A stretch of DNA of 64,000 nt. Source: Paucibacter sp. B2R-40. GTDB taxonomy: Bacteria; Pseudomonadota; Gammaproteobacteria; Burkholderiales; Burkholderiaceae_C. How positions within the stretch are numbered: the stretch's first letter is position 1; each line of letters opens with the position of its first letter. Location of the stretch: the NCBI RefSeq assembly GCF_025717555.1, contig NZ_JAJIRP010000010.1, positions 124,001-188,000 of the forward strand. The letters run 5' to 3'. The position numbers and the translations under genes were made by a program. Positions 24,783-32,536 of this stretch are shown one piece after another. The notes beneath the pieces are model-generated. The model made no database searches. It saw only the letters and a list, made by a program, of their open reading frames with translations, and was not told the origin of the DNA.

Positions 24783-25541
24783 TTGAACCTACTCGACCTC
24801 GATCACCTCTTGCGCTACTGGACCGCCGAGCAATGGCAGGCCAATGTGCTGATGCTGTTTCACCTGCTCGGCGCGATGGCCTTGGGCCTGGTCTTGGGCT
24901 ATGAGCGGGCCTATCACGGCCGCGCCGCCGGCATGCGCACCTATGCACTGGTCTGCATGGCCTCGACCGGCGTGATCATCCTGCTCGCCTACCCGCAGCA
25001 ATGGTATGGCGGCCTGCAAGGCGGCAACGTCGCCCCGCTGTTGGCCGACCCGACCCGGGTCATCCAAGGCATCGTGACCGGGATCGGTTTCCTATGCGCC
25101 GGCGTGATCATGCGAGAGGGCATGAATATCAGCGGCCTGACGACCGCCGCCTCGCTTTGGGCGGCATCTTCGATCGGCATTTTGCTCGGCATGGGCTTTT
25201 ATTTCGCCGCCATCATGCTGACGCTGCTCTGCGCCAGCTTGATGATGTGGGGCGCCAAGCTGGAATCGCACTTGCCCTCGCATCCTGCCATCGCGGTGAT
25301 GTTGCGCGGCGAGCCCCAGCGCAGATTTGCCCAGCAAGAACTGGCCGAGTTCAGCAATAGCTTGGGCTTTCGCTTTGCGCCCGGCTCCCTCAGTGTCGTG
25401 ATGGTGGGCGAGCAGGAAGAATGGCGCTTTGTCTGCACCGCCAAGCAAAATTTTGGCGGCCAAACGCTGACGCGTTTTGCCAGCCGCGTGACCGAGATTC
25501 CGGGCGTGGTCGAGTACCGCGTGACGCATGCCAGAAACTGA
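24783..25541 (+). CDS. MgtC/SapB-family inner-membrane protein
   Basis: A 252-residue membrane protein of the MgtC/SapB family. Four to five N-terminal helices are visible with the family signature LGLVLGYERAYHGRAAGMRTYALVCMAST, then IVTGIGFLCAGVIMREGMNISGLTTAASLWAASSIGILLGMGF. The last 80 residues are a soluble ACT-like domain. MgtC proteins are linked to growth at low magnesium and to inhibition of F-ATP synthase; many environmental homologues have no known role. The start is TTG at 24783, with AGGGGA seven bases upstream and no better in-frame ATG nearby. It is transcribed divergently from the glycine-dehydrogenase-like operon and followed 32 bases later by the peptidase gene. Confidence 0.9.
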   Translation: MNLLDLDHLLRYWTAEQWQANVLMLFHLLGAMALGLVLGYERAYHGRAAGMRTYALVCMASTGVIILLAYPQQWYGGLQGGNVAPLLADPTRVIQGIVTGIGFLCAGVIMREGMNISGLTTAASLWAASSIGILLGMGFYFAAIMLTLLCASLMMWGAKLESHLPSHPAIAVMLRGEPQRRFAQQELAEFSNSLGFRFAPGSLSVVMVGEQEEWRFVCTAKQNFGGQTLTRFASRVTEIPGVVEYRVTHARN

Positions 25542-25573
25542 TGTGATGCTGCCCTAAGCTTTAAACTGGACGC

Positions 25574-26896
25574 ATGCGCCTATTCTCTTGGGACCGTCCC
25601 GTTTTCGCCGCTGCCAGCTTGACCTTGGCATTGAGTGGCACAGCATCACAAGCCCAGTGGCTGGCCCCTGCTTATGAGCTCAGGCTGCATCCCGACTTCG
25701 AGGCCAAGACCGTGACGGCGCAGGCCGCTATCAGCCTGCGCCGTGGGGCCCAGCTTCAAGACGAGTTGCGCCTGAGCGCGCCGGACCTGGAGATTCGCAG
25801 CGCCAGCATCGAAGGCCTCGCCCTGAGCCCCGAAAAACGCGAGGGCTATTGGCTGATCAAACTGCCCCCGCTGCTGGCCGCAAGGCTGGAGATGACTCTA
25901 CAGCTGGACTATCTAGCCCGCGCCGGCGAGGGGCTGGTGTTTGGGGCCGACTATGTCTACACCGCCTTTCACACCTGCCGCTGGCTGCCCTGTGTGGGCT
26001 CCGATCTGGGGCGAGCAAGTCTGAAGACCACGCTGGATCTGCCCGCCGGCTTCAGTTCCTTGGCCAGCGGCGTGCCGCTCGCGCCGCCCGTGCCGCAAGC
26101 TGCAAGAGCGCAGCAATGGCTGGAAGCTGCGCCCTACCCGCGCTATACGCTGGGCTTTGCGGCAGGCCGCTTCACACAAAGCAGCGAAAGTGCGGGTGAC
26201 AAACAGCTGCACTATTTAGGCGTCAGTGACGAAGTCGCCGCGCTGCAAGCCAAGTTCAAAGCCACGCCCGCGATGCTGGCCTTCTTCAGCGCCAAGGCCG
26301 GCTTGGCCCTGCCGCACCCCAGCTACAGCCAATTGCTGCTGCCCGGTGGTGTCGCCCAGGAAATGAGCAGTTATGCGGCCATTGGGCACAAGATGCTGGA
26401 CCCCATCCTGGAAAACGAGCAAGAGGACTGGGTAATCGCGCATGAATTGGCCCATCAATGGTGGGGCACTTGGATCAGCTGCGAGCAATGGAGCGAGTTC
26501 TGGCTCAATGAAGGCATCACCGTCTTCATGACCGCCGCCTGGAAGCAGCAACGCTGGGGCGAGGCCGCCTACCAGCGCGAACTCGACATTGCTGCGCGCG
26601 GCTGGCAGCGCGCCAAGGACGCCAACTTCGACAAGCCACTGAGCTGGCCCGGAGACTACCCCAGCCTGAGCCTGAAGCGGTCCATCCACTACAGCAAGGG
26701 CGCCCTCTTCATGCACGCGCTGCGCCAGGACTTGGGGGAGGACGCCTTTTGGGCCGGCTTCAAGCGTTACAGCCAAGCCAGCGCCGGCCGGCAGGTGCGC
26801 GCCGCTGATTTGCAGACCGCGATGGAAGCGGCTGCCGGGCGCAGCTTGCAGCCGCTTTTCGATGCTTGGGTTTACGCCGCCTCAAGCGGTCAATAG
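25574..26896 (+). CDS. M1-like zinc metallopeptidase (gluzincin), short form
   Basis: A 440-residue exported protein with an N-terminal Sec signal (cleavage likely at SQA-QW) and an M1-family N-terminal beta domain. The catalytic domain has HELAHQWW at about residues 290-297 and the third zinc ligand 18 residues later in FWLNEGITVF, a correct HEXXH-X18-E arrangement. The exopeptidase motif GAMEN, normally 30-40 residues before HEXXH, is replaced by AQEMSSYAAIG. The long C-terminal helical domain of aminopeptidase N is absent. It is therefore either a non-classical aminopeptidase or a peptidase-like protein with altered specificity. It follows the mgtC-like gene on the same strand and its last seven bases overlap the convergent SDR gene. 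Confidence 0.85.
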   Translation: MRLFSWDRPVFAAASLTLALSGTASQAQWLAPAYELRLHPDFEAKTVTAQAAISLRRGAQLQDELRLSAPDLEIRSASIEGLALSPEKREGYWLIKLPPLLAARLEMTLQLDYLARAGEGLVFGADYVYTAFHTCRWLPCVGSDLGRASLKTTLDLPAGFSSLASGVPLAPPVPQAARAQQWLEAAPYPRYTLGFAAGRFTQSSESAGDKQLHYLGVSDEVAALQAKFKATPAMLAFFSAKAGLALPHPSYSQLLLPGGVAQEMSSYAAIGHKMLDPILENEQEDWVIAHELAHQWWGTWISCEQWSEFWLNEGITVFMTAAWKQQRWGEAAYQRELDIAARGWQRAKDANFDKPLSWPGDYPSLSLKRSIHYSKGALFMHALRQDLGEDAFWAGFKRYSQASAGRQVRAADLQTAMEAAAGRSLQPLFDAWVYAASSGQ

Positions 26897-27678
26897 ACGC
26901 CGGGATAGGCGCCACCATCCAGCAAGATGTTTTGCCCGGTCAGGTAGCCGGCCTGCTCGCTGCAAAGCATTGCGCAAATGGCGCCGAACTCGGCGGCGCT
27001 GCCGAAGCGCTGAGCCGGAATGCCGGCGCGGCGTTTGGCGGCGAAATCCTGACTGGAAAGACCCGTCTTGGCGGCGCCTGCGGCAAAGGTCTTGTGCAAG
27101 CGTTCGGTCTCGAAAGCCCCGGGCAGCAGATTGTTGATCGTCACGTTGCGCCCCGCCAAGGCCGGCTGGCGCGCCAGCCCGGCGACAAAGCCGGTGAGGC
27201 CAGAACGCGCACCATTGCTCAAGCCCAAGACATCGATCGGTGCCTTGACCGCGCCCGAGGTGATGTTGATCACACGGCCAAAGCCGCGCGCCGCCATCGC
27301 GTCCACGGTCGCCTTGATCAACTCGATCGGCGTCAGCATATTGGCATCGATGGCAGCCAGCCATGCGGCCCGGTCCCAGTCGCGGAAGTCGCCTGGCGGC
27401 GGACCGCCAGCGTTATTGATCAGGATGTCGATTTGCGGGCAGGCCGCCAGCGCGGCTGCACGCGCCTCGGGCGTGGCAATGTCGCCGGCCACGGTCAAGA
27501 CCTGCACGGCTGGATTGAGCAGGCGCAGCCGCGCGGCCGTCGCGGCCAAAGCTTCGCTGCCGCGCGCGGTGATCACGACATGACAGCCCTCACCCACCAG
27601 CGCCTCGGCGCAGCCCGCCCCCAAGCCCTTGCTCGCCGCACACACCAAGGCCCAGCGGCCCTTCAGTCCTAGATCCAT
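26890..27678 (-). CDS. Atypical SDR-family protein lacking the YxxxK catalytic pair
   Basis: A 262-residue SDR-fold protein. The cofactor loop is ALVCAASKGLGAGCAEAL, followed by INNAGGPPPGDF and, near the C-terminus, EFGAICAMLCSEQAGYLTGQNILLDGG, all standard for the family. At the position of the catalytic Tyr-x-x-x-Lys the sequence is LSNGARSGLTGF, so tyrosine and lysine appear replaced by Ser and Arg. An SNxxR subgroup of SDRs has been seen in other bacteria (recalled), so this is probably a family trait rather than a mutation. The start was set at ATG 27678 with AAGGAG six bases upstream. Substrate unknown. A MITE-like element lies directly upstream. Confidence 0.83.
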   Translation of the reverse strand: MDLGLKGRWALVCAASKGLGAGCAEALVGEGCHVVITARGSEALAATAARLRLLNPAVQVLTVAGDIATPEARAAALAACPQIDILINNAGGPPPGDFRDWDRAAWLAAIDANMLTPIELIKATVDAMAARGFGRVINITSGAVKAPIDVLGLSNGARSGLTGFVAGLARQPALAGRNVTINNLLPGAFETERLHKTFAAGAAKTGLSSQDFAAKRRAGIPAQRFGSAAEFGAICAMLCSEQAGYLTGQNILLDGGAYPGVY

Positions 27679-27694
27679 TGCTTTCTCCTTAACC

Positions 27695-27780
27695 AGGACT
27701 TGCGCAAAACTATTCCGGCTGGGCATGACCCCGTAAGCAGCACACCCTGTACGACACCGGGGCGGTTTTGCGAAAGTCCT
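27695..27780. mobile_element. MITE-like inverted-repeat element, 86 bp
   Basis: Terminal inverted repeats of 16 bases with a single mismatch: AGGACTTGCGCAAAAC at 27695-27710 and GTTTTGCGAAAGTCCT at 27765-27780. An inner complementary pair, CCCCG and CGGGG, lies in the loop. There is no coding capacity and no obvious target-site duplication. It sits exactly between the EamA stop codon and the ribosome site of the SDR gene. The terminal repeats resemble insertion-sequence ends, but I could not assign a family. Alternatively it is a long RNA hairpin at the end of the EamA transcript. Confidence 0.55.
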
Positions 27781-27781
27781 A

Positions 27782-28681
27782 TCAACGCCATTTCGTCAAC
27801 AACCAAACCCCGCTCAAGACCAGCAGCGTACCCGCCGCCACCCAGGGCGTGAAGGGCTCCCCCAGTATCACCACACCCATCAAAATCGTCGACATCGGCC
27901 CAATCATGCCGGTCTGTGCCGCCAAGGTGGCACCCAGACGCTCGATCGCCATCATCACCATCAGCACCGGCGCGAAGGTGCACAGGGTGGCATTCAGCAC
28001 CGACAACCACAAGACCTGCGGCGCCACCGCGAAGGCAGAACTCAAGGGCCGCAAGACCAAGAACTGCGCAATGCACAACAGACATGCGACCGTGGTGGCC
28101 AGGCCGGTCAGGCGCAGAGCACCCAAGCGCTTGACCTCCTCACCGCTGTAGAGCAAGTAGACCGCATAGCTGATCGCGCTGCCGAACACCAAGGCTGCGC
28201 CGAGCAGCGCATCGGCCCCCTGAAGATGCAGTTCCTGGCCAAACACCAGCAGCACGCCGGCATAGCTGATGGCCAAAGCCGTGAGTTGGCGCGCCGTCAC
28301 CCGGCGCTTGAACAAGAGCCATCCGAGCAGTAACACAATGGTGGGATTCAGGTAAAGAATCAGGCGCTCAAAACTGGCACTGATAAAGGCCAGCCCTGCG
28401 AAATCCAAAAAGCTGGCCAGGTAGTAGCCGCTGAAGCCCAGACCCATGACGGCTATCCAATCGCGCCGGGTCAGCGCCGGCTTGCCCCGCCCGGCCCACA
28501 GCGCCAAGGCCACAAACAAGGGCAGCGCGAACAGCATGCGCAACATGATCAGGGTGACGGCATCAACACCATGACGGTAGGCCAGCTTGACGATGATGGC
28601 TTTGCCGGAAAAGGCCACCGCGCCGAGCATGGCCAAGATCAGGCCGGGCCAGAGCGGTTTAGGGGGGTTGTGCGCAGACAT
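27782..28681 (-). CDS. EamA/DMT-family transporter
   Basis: Inner-membrane drug/metabolite transporter of about 299 residues with ten predicted helices in two EamA repeats. The first opens with LILAMLGAVAFSGKAIIVKLAYRHGVDAVTLIMLRMLF and the second with GAALVFGSAISYAVYLLYSG. Helix ends such as LNPTIVLLLGWLLFKRRVTARQLTALAISYAGV and LAAQTGMIGPMSTILMGVVILGEPFTPW are typical. Members export amino acids, nucleobases or other metabolites; the substrate is unknown. The start was set at ATG 28681, because the longer frame begins with TTG and lacks a ribosome site. It is divergent from the diguanylate cyclase gene; the 272-base region between them shows no element I can name. Confidence 0.9.
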   Translation of the reverse strand: MSAHNPPKPLWPGLILAMLGAVAFSGKAIIVKLAYRHGVDAVTLIMLRMLFALPLFVALALWAGRGKPALTRRDWIAVMGLGFSGYYLASFLDFAGLAFISASFERLILYLNPTIVLLLGWLLFKRRVTARQLTALAISYAGVLLVFGQELHLQGADALLGAALVFGSAISYAVYLLYSGEEVKRLGALRLTGLATTVACLLCIAQFLVLRPLSSAFAVAPQVLWLSVLNATLCTFAPVLMVMMAIERLGATLAAQTGMIGPMSTILMGVVILGEPFTPWVAAGTLLVLSGVWLLTKWR

Positions 28682-28953
28682 TGCTGCGATTCTAGTTTCC
28701 GCACCGTCTCGCAAGCCTTGCGTGCATTAATTGGCACATCACCGGGCGACTTATGCCTAACGATCAATTCACCCTTATGCCGGCCGAGGCTGCTGCCGAT
28801 ACCAGCGGGTGCCGGCCTAGCTGTTTGATTTGCAGTGCGACGGCAAAGCCACAAGCGAGAGTCGAACCTGCGCGCTTGGCCAAAAGCATCTTTGACCGGG
28901 TTCGGCTTCAAGAATGACCCATCGCAACAGCGCCGGGAATGAGGGAATTGAGC

Positions 28954-30066
28954 ATGAGATACAACGACAGCATGGCACGCAGTGCCGAACACCTGCGTGC
29001 CGCACTGCCTTTGATGACCAAGCAGCGGGCCGCCCTGCATCCGGCCAGTTATGCCGTCTGGTATGAGTTCGTCAGCGGCAGCAACCCCAAACTGAACCAG
29101 GCGCTGCAGATCCATACCGCCGCAGGCCATACGCTGGACGAGGCGCAAACCTGGGCCTTGTACCGCGAACATGTTTGTGACTTGGACCCTTCGCTAGGCG
29201 GCAAGATCGCCGACGGCTTCAGCCAGGTGCTTGATTCCATGGCCGCCTCGGCCAGCCAGGCGGGCCAGGAGTCCGCCCGCTTTGACAGCTCGCTGACGAG
29301 CTGGGTCGAGCAGCTTTTGAGCAATCCGCCGGCCCAGACACAGGCCGACGTACTGCAGGAGCTGCTCAGCGGCACACGCGAAATTCGCGGCGCTTTAAGC
29401 GAGTTGCAGCAACGCCTGGACAGCAGCCAGGGCGAAATCCACAGCCTGCGCGAAGAAGTGCAGCGCGCCCGCGGCGAGGCCTTGCTTGATGCCCTGACTG
29501 GCCTGGCCAATCGGCGGGCTTTTGATCTGCATTTGCAGCAATGCACCAGCAATCCCCCGGCCGATGGCGAATTGGCCCCTTGTCTGGTGCTGGGAGACAT
29601 CGACTTCTTCAAACAGGTCAATGACAGCTACGGCCACGCCTTCGGCGACCGCGTGCTGCGGGCGGTGGCGCAAACCCTGAAGGGCGTGGCAGCGCAGGCC
29701 GACAAGGGCGGCAAAGGCAGCCATCGGGACAATCAGGACAATCGGGACAAGCAGGCAAATGGAGGCAACGGGGGCGAGGTCACGATCGCCGCACGCGTCG
29801 GGGGCGAAGAATTTGCGATGTTGCTGCCCAGCGGTAATTTGCAACAGGCCCAGGCGATGGCCGAAACCATGCGCAGTTGCGTGGCGGCCAGCCGCATCAG
29901 ACGCGGCGACACCGAACAAGACATCAAGCGCGTAACGATTTCCCTGGGCGTCACGCAGATGCGCGTTGGCGAATGTGCCGAGACCTTCTTCAAACGCGCT
30001 GACCGCGCCCTCTACGCTTCTAAACACACGGGACGCAACTGTGTCACCGTGCTGGCCGCTGCTTAG
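28954..30066 (+). CDS. Diguanylate cyclase with N-rich insertion in the GGDEF domain
   Basis: Cytoplasmic diguanylate cyclase of 370 residues. The first 170 residues are helical with a coiled-coil part (LSELQQRLDSSQGEIHSLREEVQRA) leading into the GGDEF domain at DALTGLANRRAFDLHL. Also seen: LGDIDFFKQVNDSYGHAFGDRVLRAVAQTL, the active site as VGGEEFAMLLP, and a final RADRALYASKHTGRN. Between the GDRVL helix and the GGEEF strand lies an extra hydrophilic insertion of about 30 residues rich in Gly, Asn, Asp and Lys, encoded by degenerate GGGACAA repeats. The inhibitory-site RxxD is not evident. ATG 28954 was chosen over 28939 because GAGGGA is correctly spaced. The histidine kinase follows on the same strand after 175 bases. 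No transmembrane segment is seen. Confidence 0.88.
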   Translation: MRYNDSMARSAEHLRAALPLMTKQRAALHPASYAVWYEFVSGSNPKLNQALQIHTAAGHTLDEAQTWALYREHVCDLDPSLGGKIADGFSQVLDSMAASASQAGQESARFDSSLTSWVEQLLSNPPAQTQADVLQELLSGTREIRGALSELQQRLDSSQGEIHSLREEVQRARGEALLDALTGLANRRAFDLHLQQCTSNPPADGELAPCLVLGDIDFFKQVNDSYGHAFGDRVLRAVAQTLKGVAAQADKGGKGSHRDNQDNRDKQANGGNGGEVTIAARVGGEEFAMLLPSGNLQQAQAMAETMRSCVAASRIRRGDTEQDIKRVTISLGVTQMRVGECAETFFKRADRALYASKHTGRNCVTVLAAA

Positions 30067-30241
30067 CGCGTACTCAAAGCGATGCAACGCGGGGAAATTC
30101 CTGACAACAGTCTGTTCCAGCGGATCCAAGTTACCTCTACACTGAGGCCTCCGGAATTCGCCTCAGCACCATGCCCATCAGCGCCTTGTGGACGAAAAGC
30201 AATGCCCAAAGACTCCGGCCTAAGCCCAAGGGACGAAGCTG

Positions 30242-31807
30242 ATGTTTGAGCGCGCTTCGCTTCGCTATGCGGTGGTCATCGCTCTGTTGATTGGTCTGCT
30301 GGTGCCCACCGCTGTGGCGCTGTTCTTGGACGCTCAATCGACCCGCAGCACGGCCAAGGAGATTTTGCACAAAGACCTTGAGCGCATCACACAGGTGATG
30401 GCGCTGTCGCTGGCGGAACCGGTCTGGCAGGTTTCGCCCGATTTGGCCGAACCCATGATCAAGGCGCAAGGTGACGACCCCCGCTTCATCTCGGTGGTGG
30501 TACGCGAGCAGTCCACAGCCGCCCCCTTTCAAGAGCAGCGCTGGCCTGAGCGAGCCGGTGATCCCGACCTGACCCTGAGCAAGACCTTGGCCGTCAAACG
30601 CGACGGCCGCCAGATCGCTGAGCTGACCATTGAAATGAGTGCGGCACCACTGGTGGCGGCCAAGCAGGCCGATATGCTGCGCACCATTTGGCGCAGCGTG
30701 CTGACCCTGACCTCCTCGTCGATCCTGATTCTTTGGGTGATGCGCCGCCGCGTGCTGGCCCCGATGACACAACTGACGCAGGCCGCCGAGGAACTCGCCG
30801 CCGGCAAGTTGGAAAAGCCGCTGGCCTTGGGCGGCCACGACGAAATCGCGCGCGTGGGCCTGGCCATGGAGCGCATGCGGCAATCCTTGCTCACCGCCTT
30901 TGAAGCATTGCGCCAACACGCCAACACATTGGAAGAACAAGTCGAGCAGCGCACGACCGAACTGACCGCCAGCAATGGCGAATTGACCGAGGCGCTGTCC
31001 CATCTGAAGACCGCACAACATGAGCTGGTGGAGTCCGAGAAGCTGGCCTCGCTGGGCCGCTTGGTGGCCGGCGTTGCGCATGAGTTGAATACGCCGCTGG
31101 GCAATTCGCTGACGGTGGTGTCTTCGCTGGAGGACCGCTACAAGGCCTTGGAGGAAATGCTGCAAGGCAATACGCCGATGCGGCGCAGCTTGCTGGAAGA
31201 CCTGGTGCGCGATACCCGGCGCGGCCAGGACATCTTGCAGCGCAATGTGCAAAAGGCCGCCGATCTGGTGCGCGACTTCAAGCAAGTTGCCATCGACCAG
31301 ACCACCGACCTGCGCCGAGATTTCGAGTTAGCACGCGTGGTCGAAGACGTGTTGATCATGGTGGAGCCCAGCTTCAAACACACGCCTTTCATCATCAAGA
31401 CCGAGCTCGACGCGGGCCTCAAGATGAACAGCTACCCTGGGTCCCTGGGTCAGGTGCTGACTAATTTACTGATCAATGCCTTGGTACATGGATTCGAGGG
31501 CAAGACCAAAGGCCTGGTCATGATTCGCTGCGCGCAACTCAGCCGCGACGAAGTGGAACTGAGCATCAGCGATGACGGCCGGGGCATGGACGAATCGGTA
31601 CGCAGACGCATCTTTGACCCCTTCTTCACGACCAAGCTGGGCACCGGCGGCTCTGGGCTTGGTATGCACATCGTGCACAACATCGTCACCAATGTCTTGG
31701 GCGGTCAGATCGAAGTGATCAGTTCACCCGGCAACGGTGCGCGCATGATGATTCGCCTGCCGACGGTGGCGCCTGAGCGCGGCGGCGCCGAAGCGTCGCT
31801 GCACTGA
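30242..31807 (+). CDS. Membrane sensor histidine kinase (orphan)
   Basis: A 521-residue sensor kinase. Helix one is AVVIALLIGLLVPTAVALFL. A periplasmic domain of about 120 residues follows, then helix two (SVLTLTSSSILILWVM), a HAMP linker (RRVLAPMTQLTQAAEELAAGKLEKPL), a coiled coil, and the kinase core. The phosphoacceptor is His280 in VAGVAHELNTPLGNSLT. The ATPase subdomain shows N-box LTNLLINALVHGF, G1 ISDDGRGMDESVRRRIFDPFFTTK and G2 GTGGSGLGMHIVHNIV. No response regulator is adjacent, so the partner is elsewhere; the upstream diguanylate cyclase has no receiver domain. The stimulus is unknown. It converges on the carbonic anhydrase gene with a 12-base gap. Confidence 0.92.
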   Translation: MFERASLRYAVVIALLIGLLVPTAVALFLDAQSTRSTAKEILHKDLERITQVMALSLAEPVWQVSPDLAEPMIKAQGDDPRFISVVVREQSTAAPFQEQRWPERAGDPDLTLSKTLAVKRDGRQIAELTIEMSAAPLVAAKQADMLRTIWRSVLTLTSSSILILWVMRRRVLAPMTQLTQAAEELAAGKLEKPLALGGHDEIARVGLAMERMRQSLLTAFEALRQHANTLEEQVEQRTTELTASNGELTEALSHLKTAQHELVESEKLASLGRLVAGVAHELNTPLGNSLTVVSSLEDRYKALEEMLQGNTPMRRSLLEDLVRDTRRGQDILQRNVQKAADLVRDFKQVAIDQTTDLRRDFELARVVEDVLIMVEPSFKHTPFIIKTELDAGLKMNSYPGSLGQVLTNLLINALVHGFEGKTKGLVMIRCAQLSRDEVELSISDDGRGMDESVRRRIFDPFFTTKLGTGGSGLGMHIVHNIVTNVLGGQIEVISSPGNGARMMIRLPTVAPERGGAEASLH

Positions 31808-31819
31808 TCGCTTAATAGT

Positions 31820-32521
31820 TTAGGTCCTCGGCGCCCAGGCGTCGTTGATCTCGTTGAACAAGGCGCCGGGGTCTTCGGCGTGCGCACGGTAGGGACCGGT
31901 GCCGCTGTGTTCGGCGCTAGAGGCCGGCACAAAGCGCCCCAGATTGACGTCAAACACATTGACCTCGCCGGCCTCGATCACGCAGTGCCAACCGTGCAAG
32001 GCGATCTGCCCCGCCTCGACACGCGAGCGCACCATCGGGTAGTCCATCAGCCGCTCCAACTGCAGCACCACCGAGCGCTCCTCGGTGCGCCGCAGCGCCT
32101 CATCGCTGAGCTGCACCGGCAAGGTCGCCTCGCGGCCCAGTTCCAGCCAGGACTTCAAATTGGTGGCCTCGGCGGGTACCTCTCCGTACAAGGCGCGGAT
32201 ACCGCCGCAATGGCTGTGGCCGCAGACGATGATGTGCTGGACATGCAGCGCCAGCACCGCGTATTCGATCGCGGCGGCGGTGCCGTGCAGGCCGCTGGAG
32301 CCGTCATAAGGCGGCACGAACGCGCCAACGTTCCTGACCATGAACAACTCGCCCGGCCCGGCGCCGGTCAGCATATAGGGCACCAGACGCGAGTCGGAGC
32401 AGCCGATGAAGAGCGTGGTCGGATGTTGGCCTTGAACAACCAGATCCTTGAACTGCGCCTGGTACTGCGGGAAGTAGTCGGTGTTGAAACGACGCAGGCG
32501 CCTCAGCAATTCGTCGCTCAT
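31820..32521 (-). CDS. Beta-class carbonic anhydrase
   Basis: Zinc enzyme interconverting CO2 and bicarbonate, 233 residues. Zinc ligands are Cys41 in IGCSDSRLVP (with Asp43 and Arg45 as the catalytic dyad), then His102 and Cys105 in VCGHSHCGG. VRNVGAFVPPYD and SGLHGTAAAIEYAVLALHVQHIIV complete the plant-type beta-CA pattern. The start lies 15 bases downstream of the ppiC stop codon, on the same strand as the nitrate reductase operon, so read-through is likely. The product is probably cytoplasmic. Coupling to nitrate respiration could help bicarbonate or pH balance, but that is inference. Confidence 0.94.
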   Translation of the reverse strand: MSDELLRRLRRFNTDYFPQYQAQFKDLVVQGQHPTTLFIGCSDSRLVPYMLTGAGPGELFMVRNVGAFVPPYDGSSGLHGTAAAIEYAVLALHVQHIIVCGHSHCGGIRALYGEVPAEATNLKSWLELGREATLPVQLSDEALRRTEERSVVLQLERLMDYPMVRSRVEAGQIALHGWHCVIEAGEVNVFDVNLGRFVPASSAEHSGTGPYRAHAEDPGALFNEINDAWAPRT

Positions 32522-32536
32522 AGCCTGATGCCGAGT

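Noticed and set aside
23435-24904. A 489-codon open frame on the plus strand
   Set aside because: Antisense to the gcvPA-like gene and overlapping the real mgtC-like start; no recognisable protein features.
27695-27780. Simple rho-independent terminator after the EamA gene
   Set aside because: The arms are 54 bases apart and no T-run follows on either strand, so a MITE-like element fits better.
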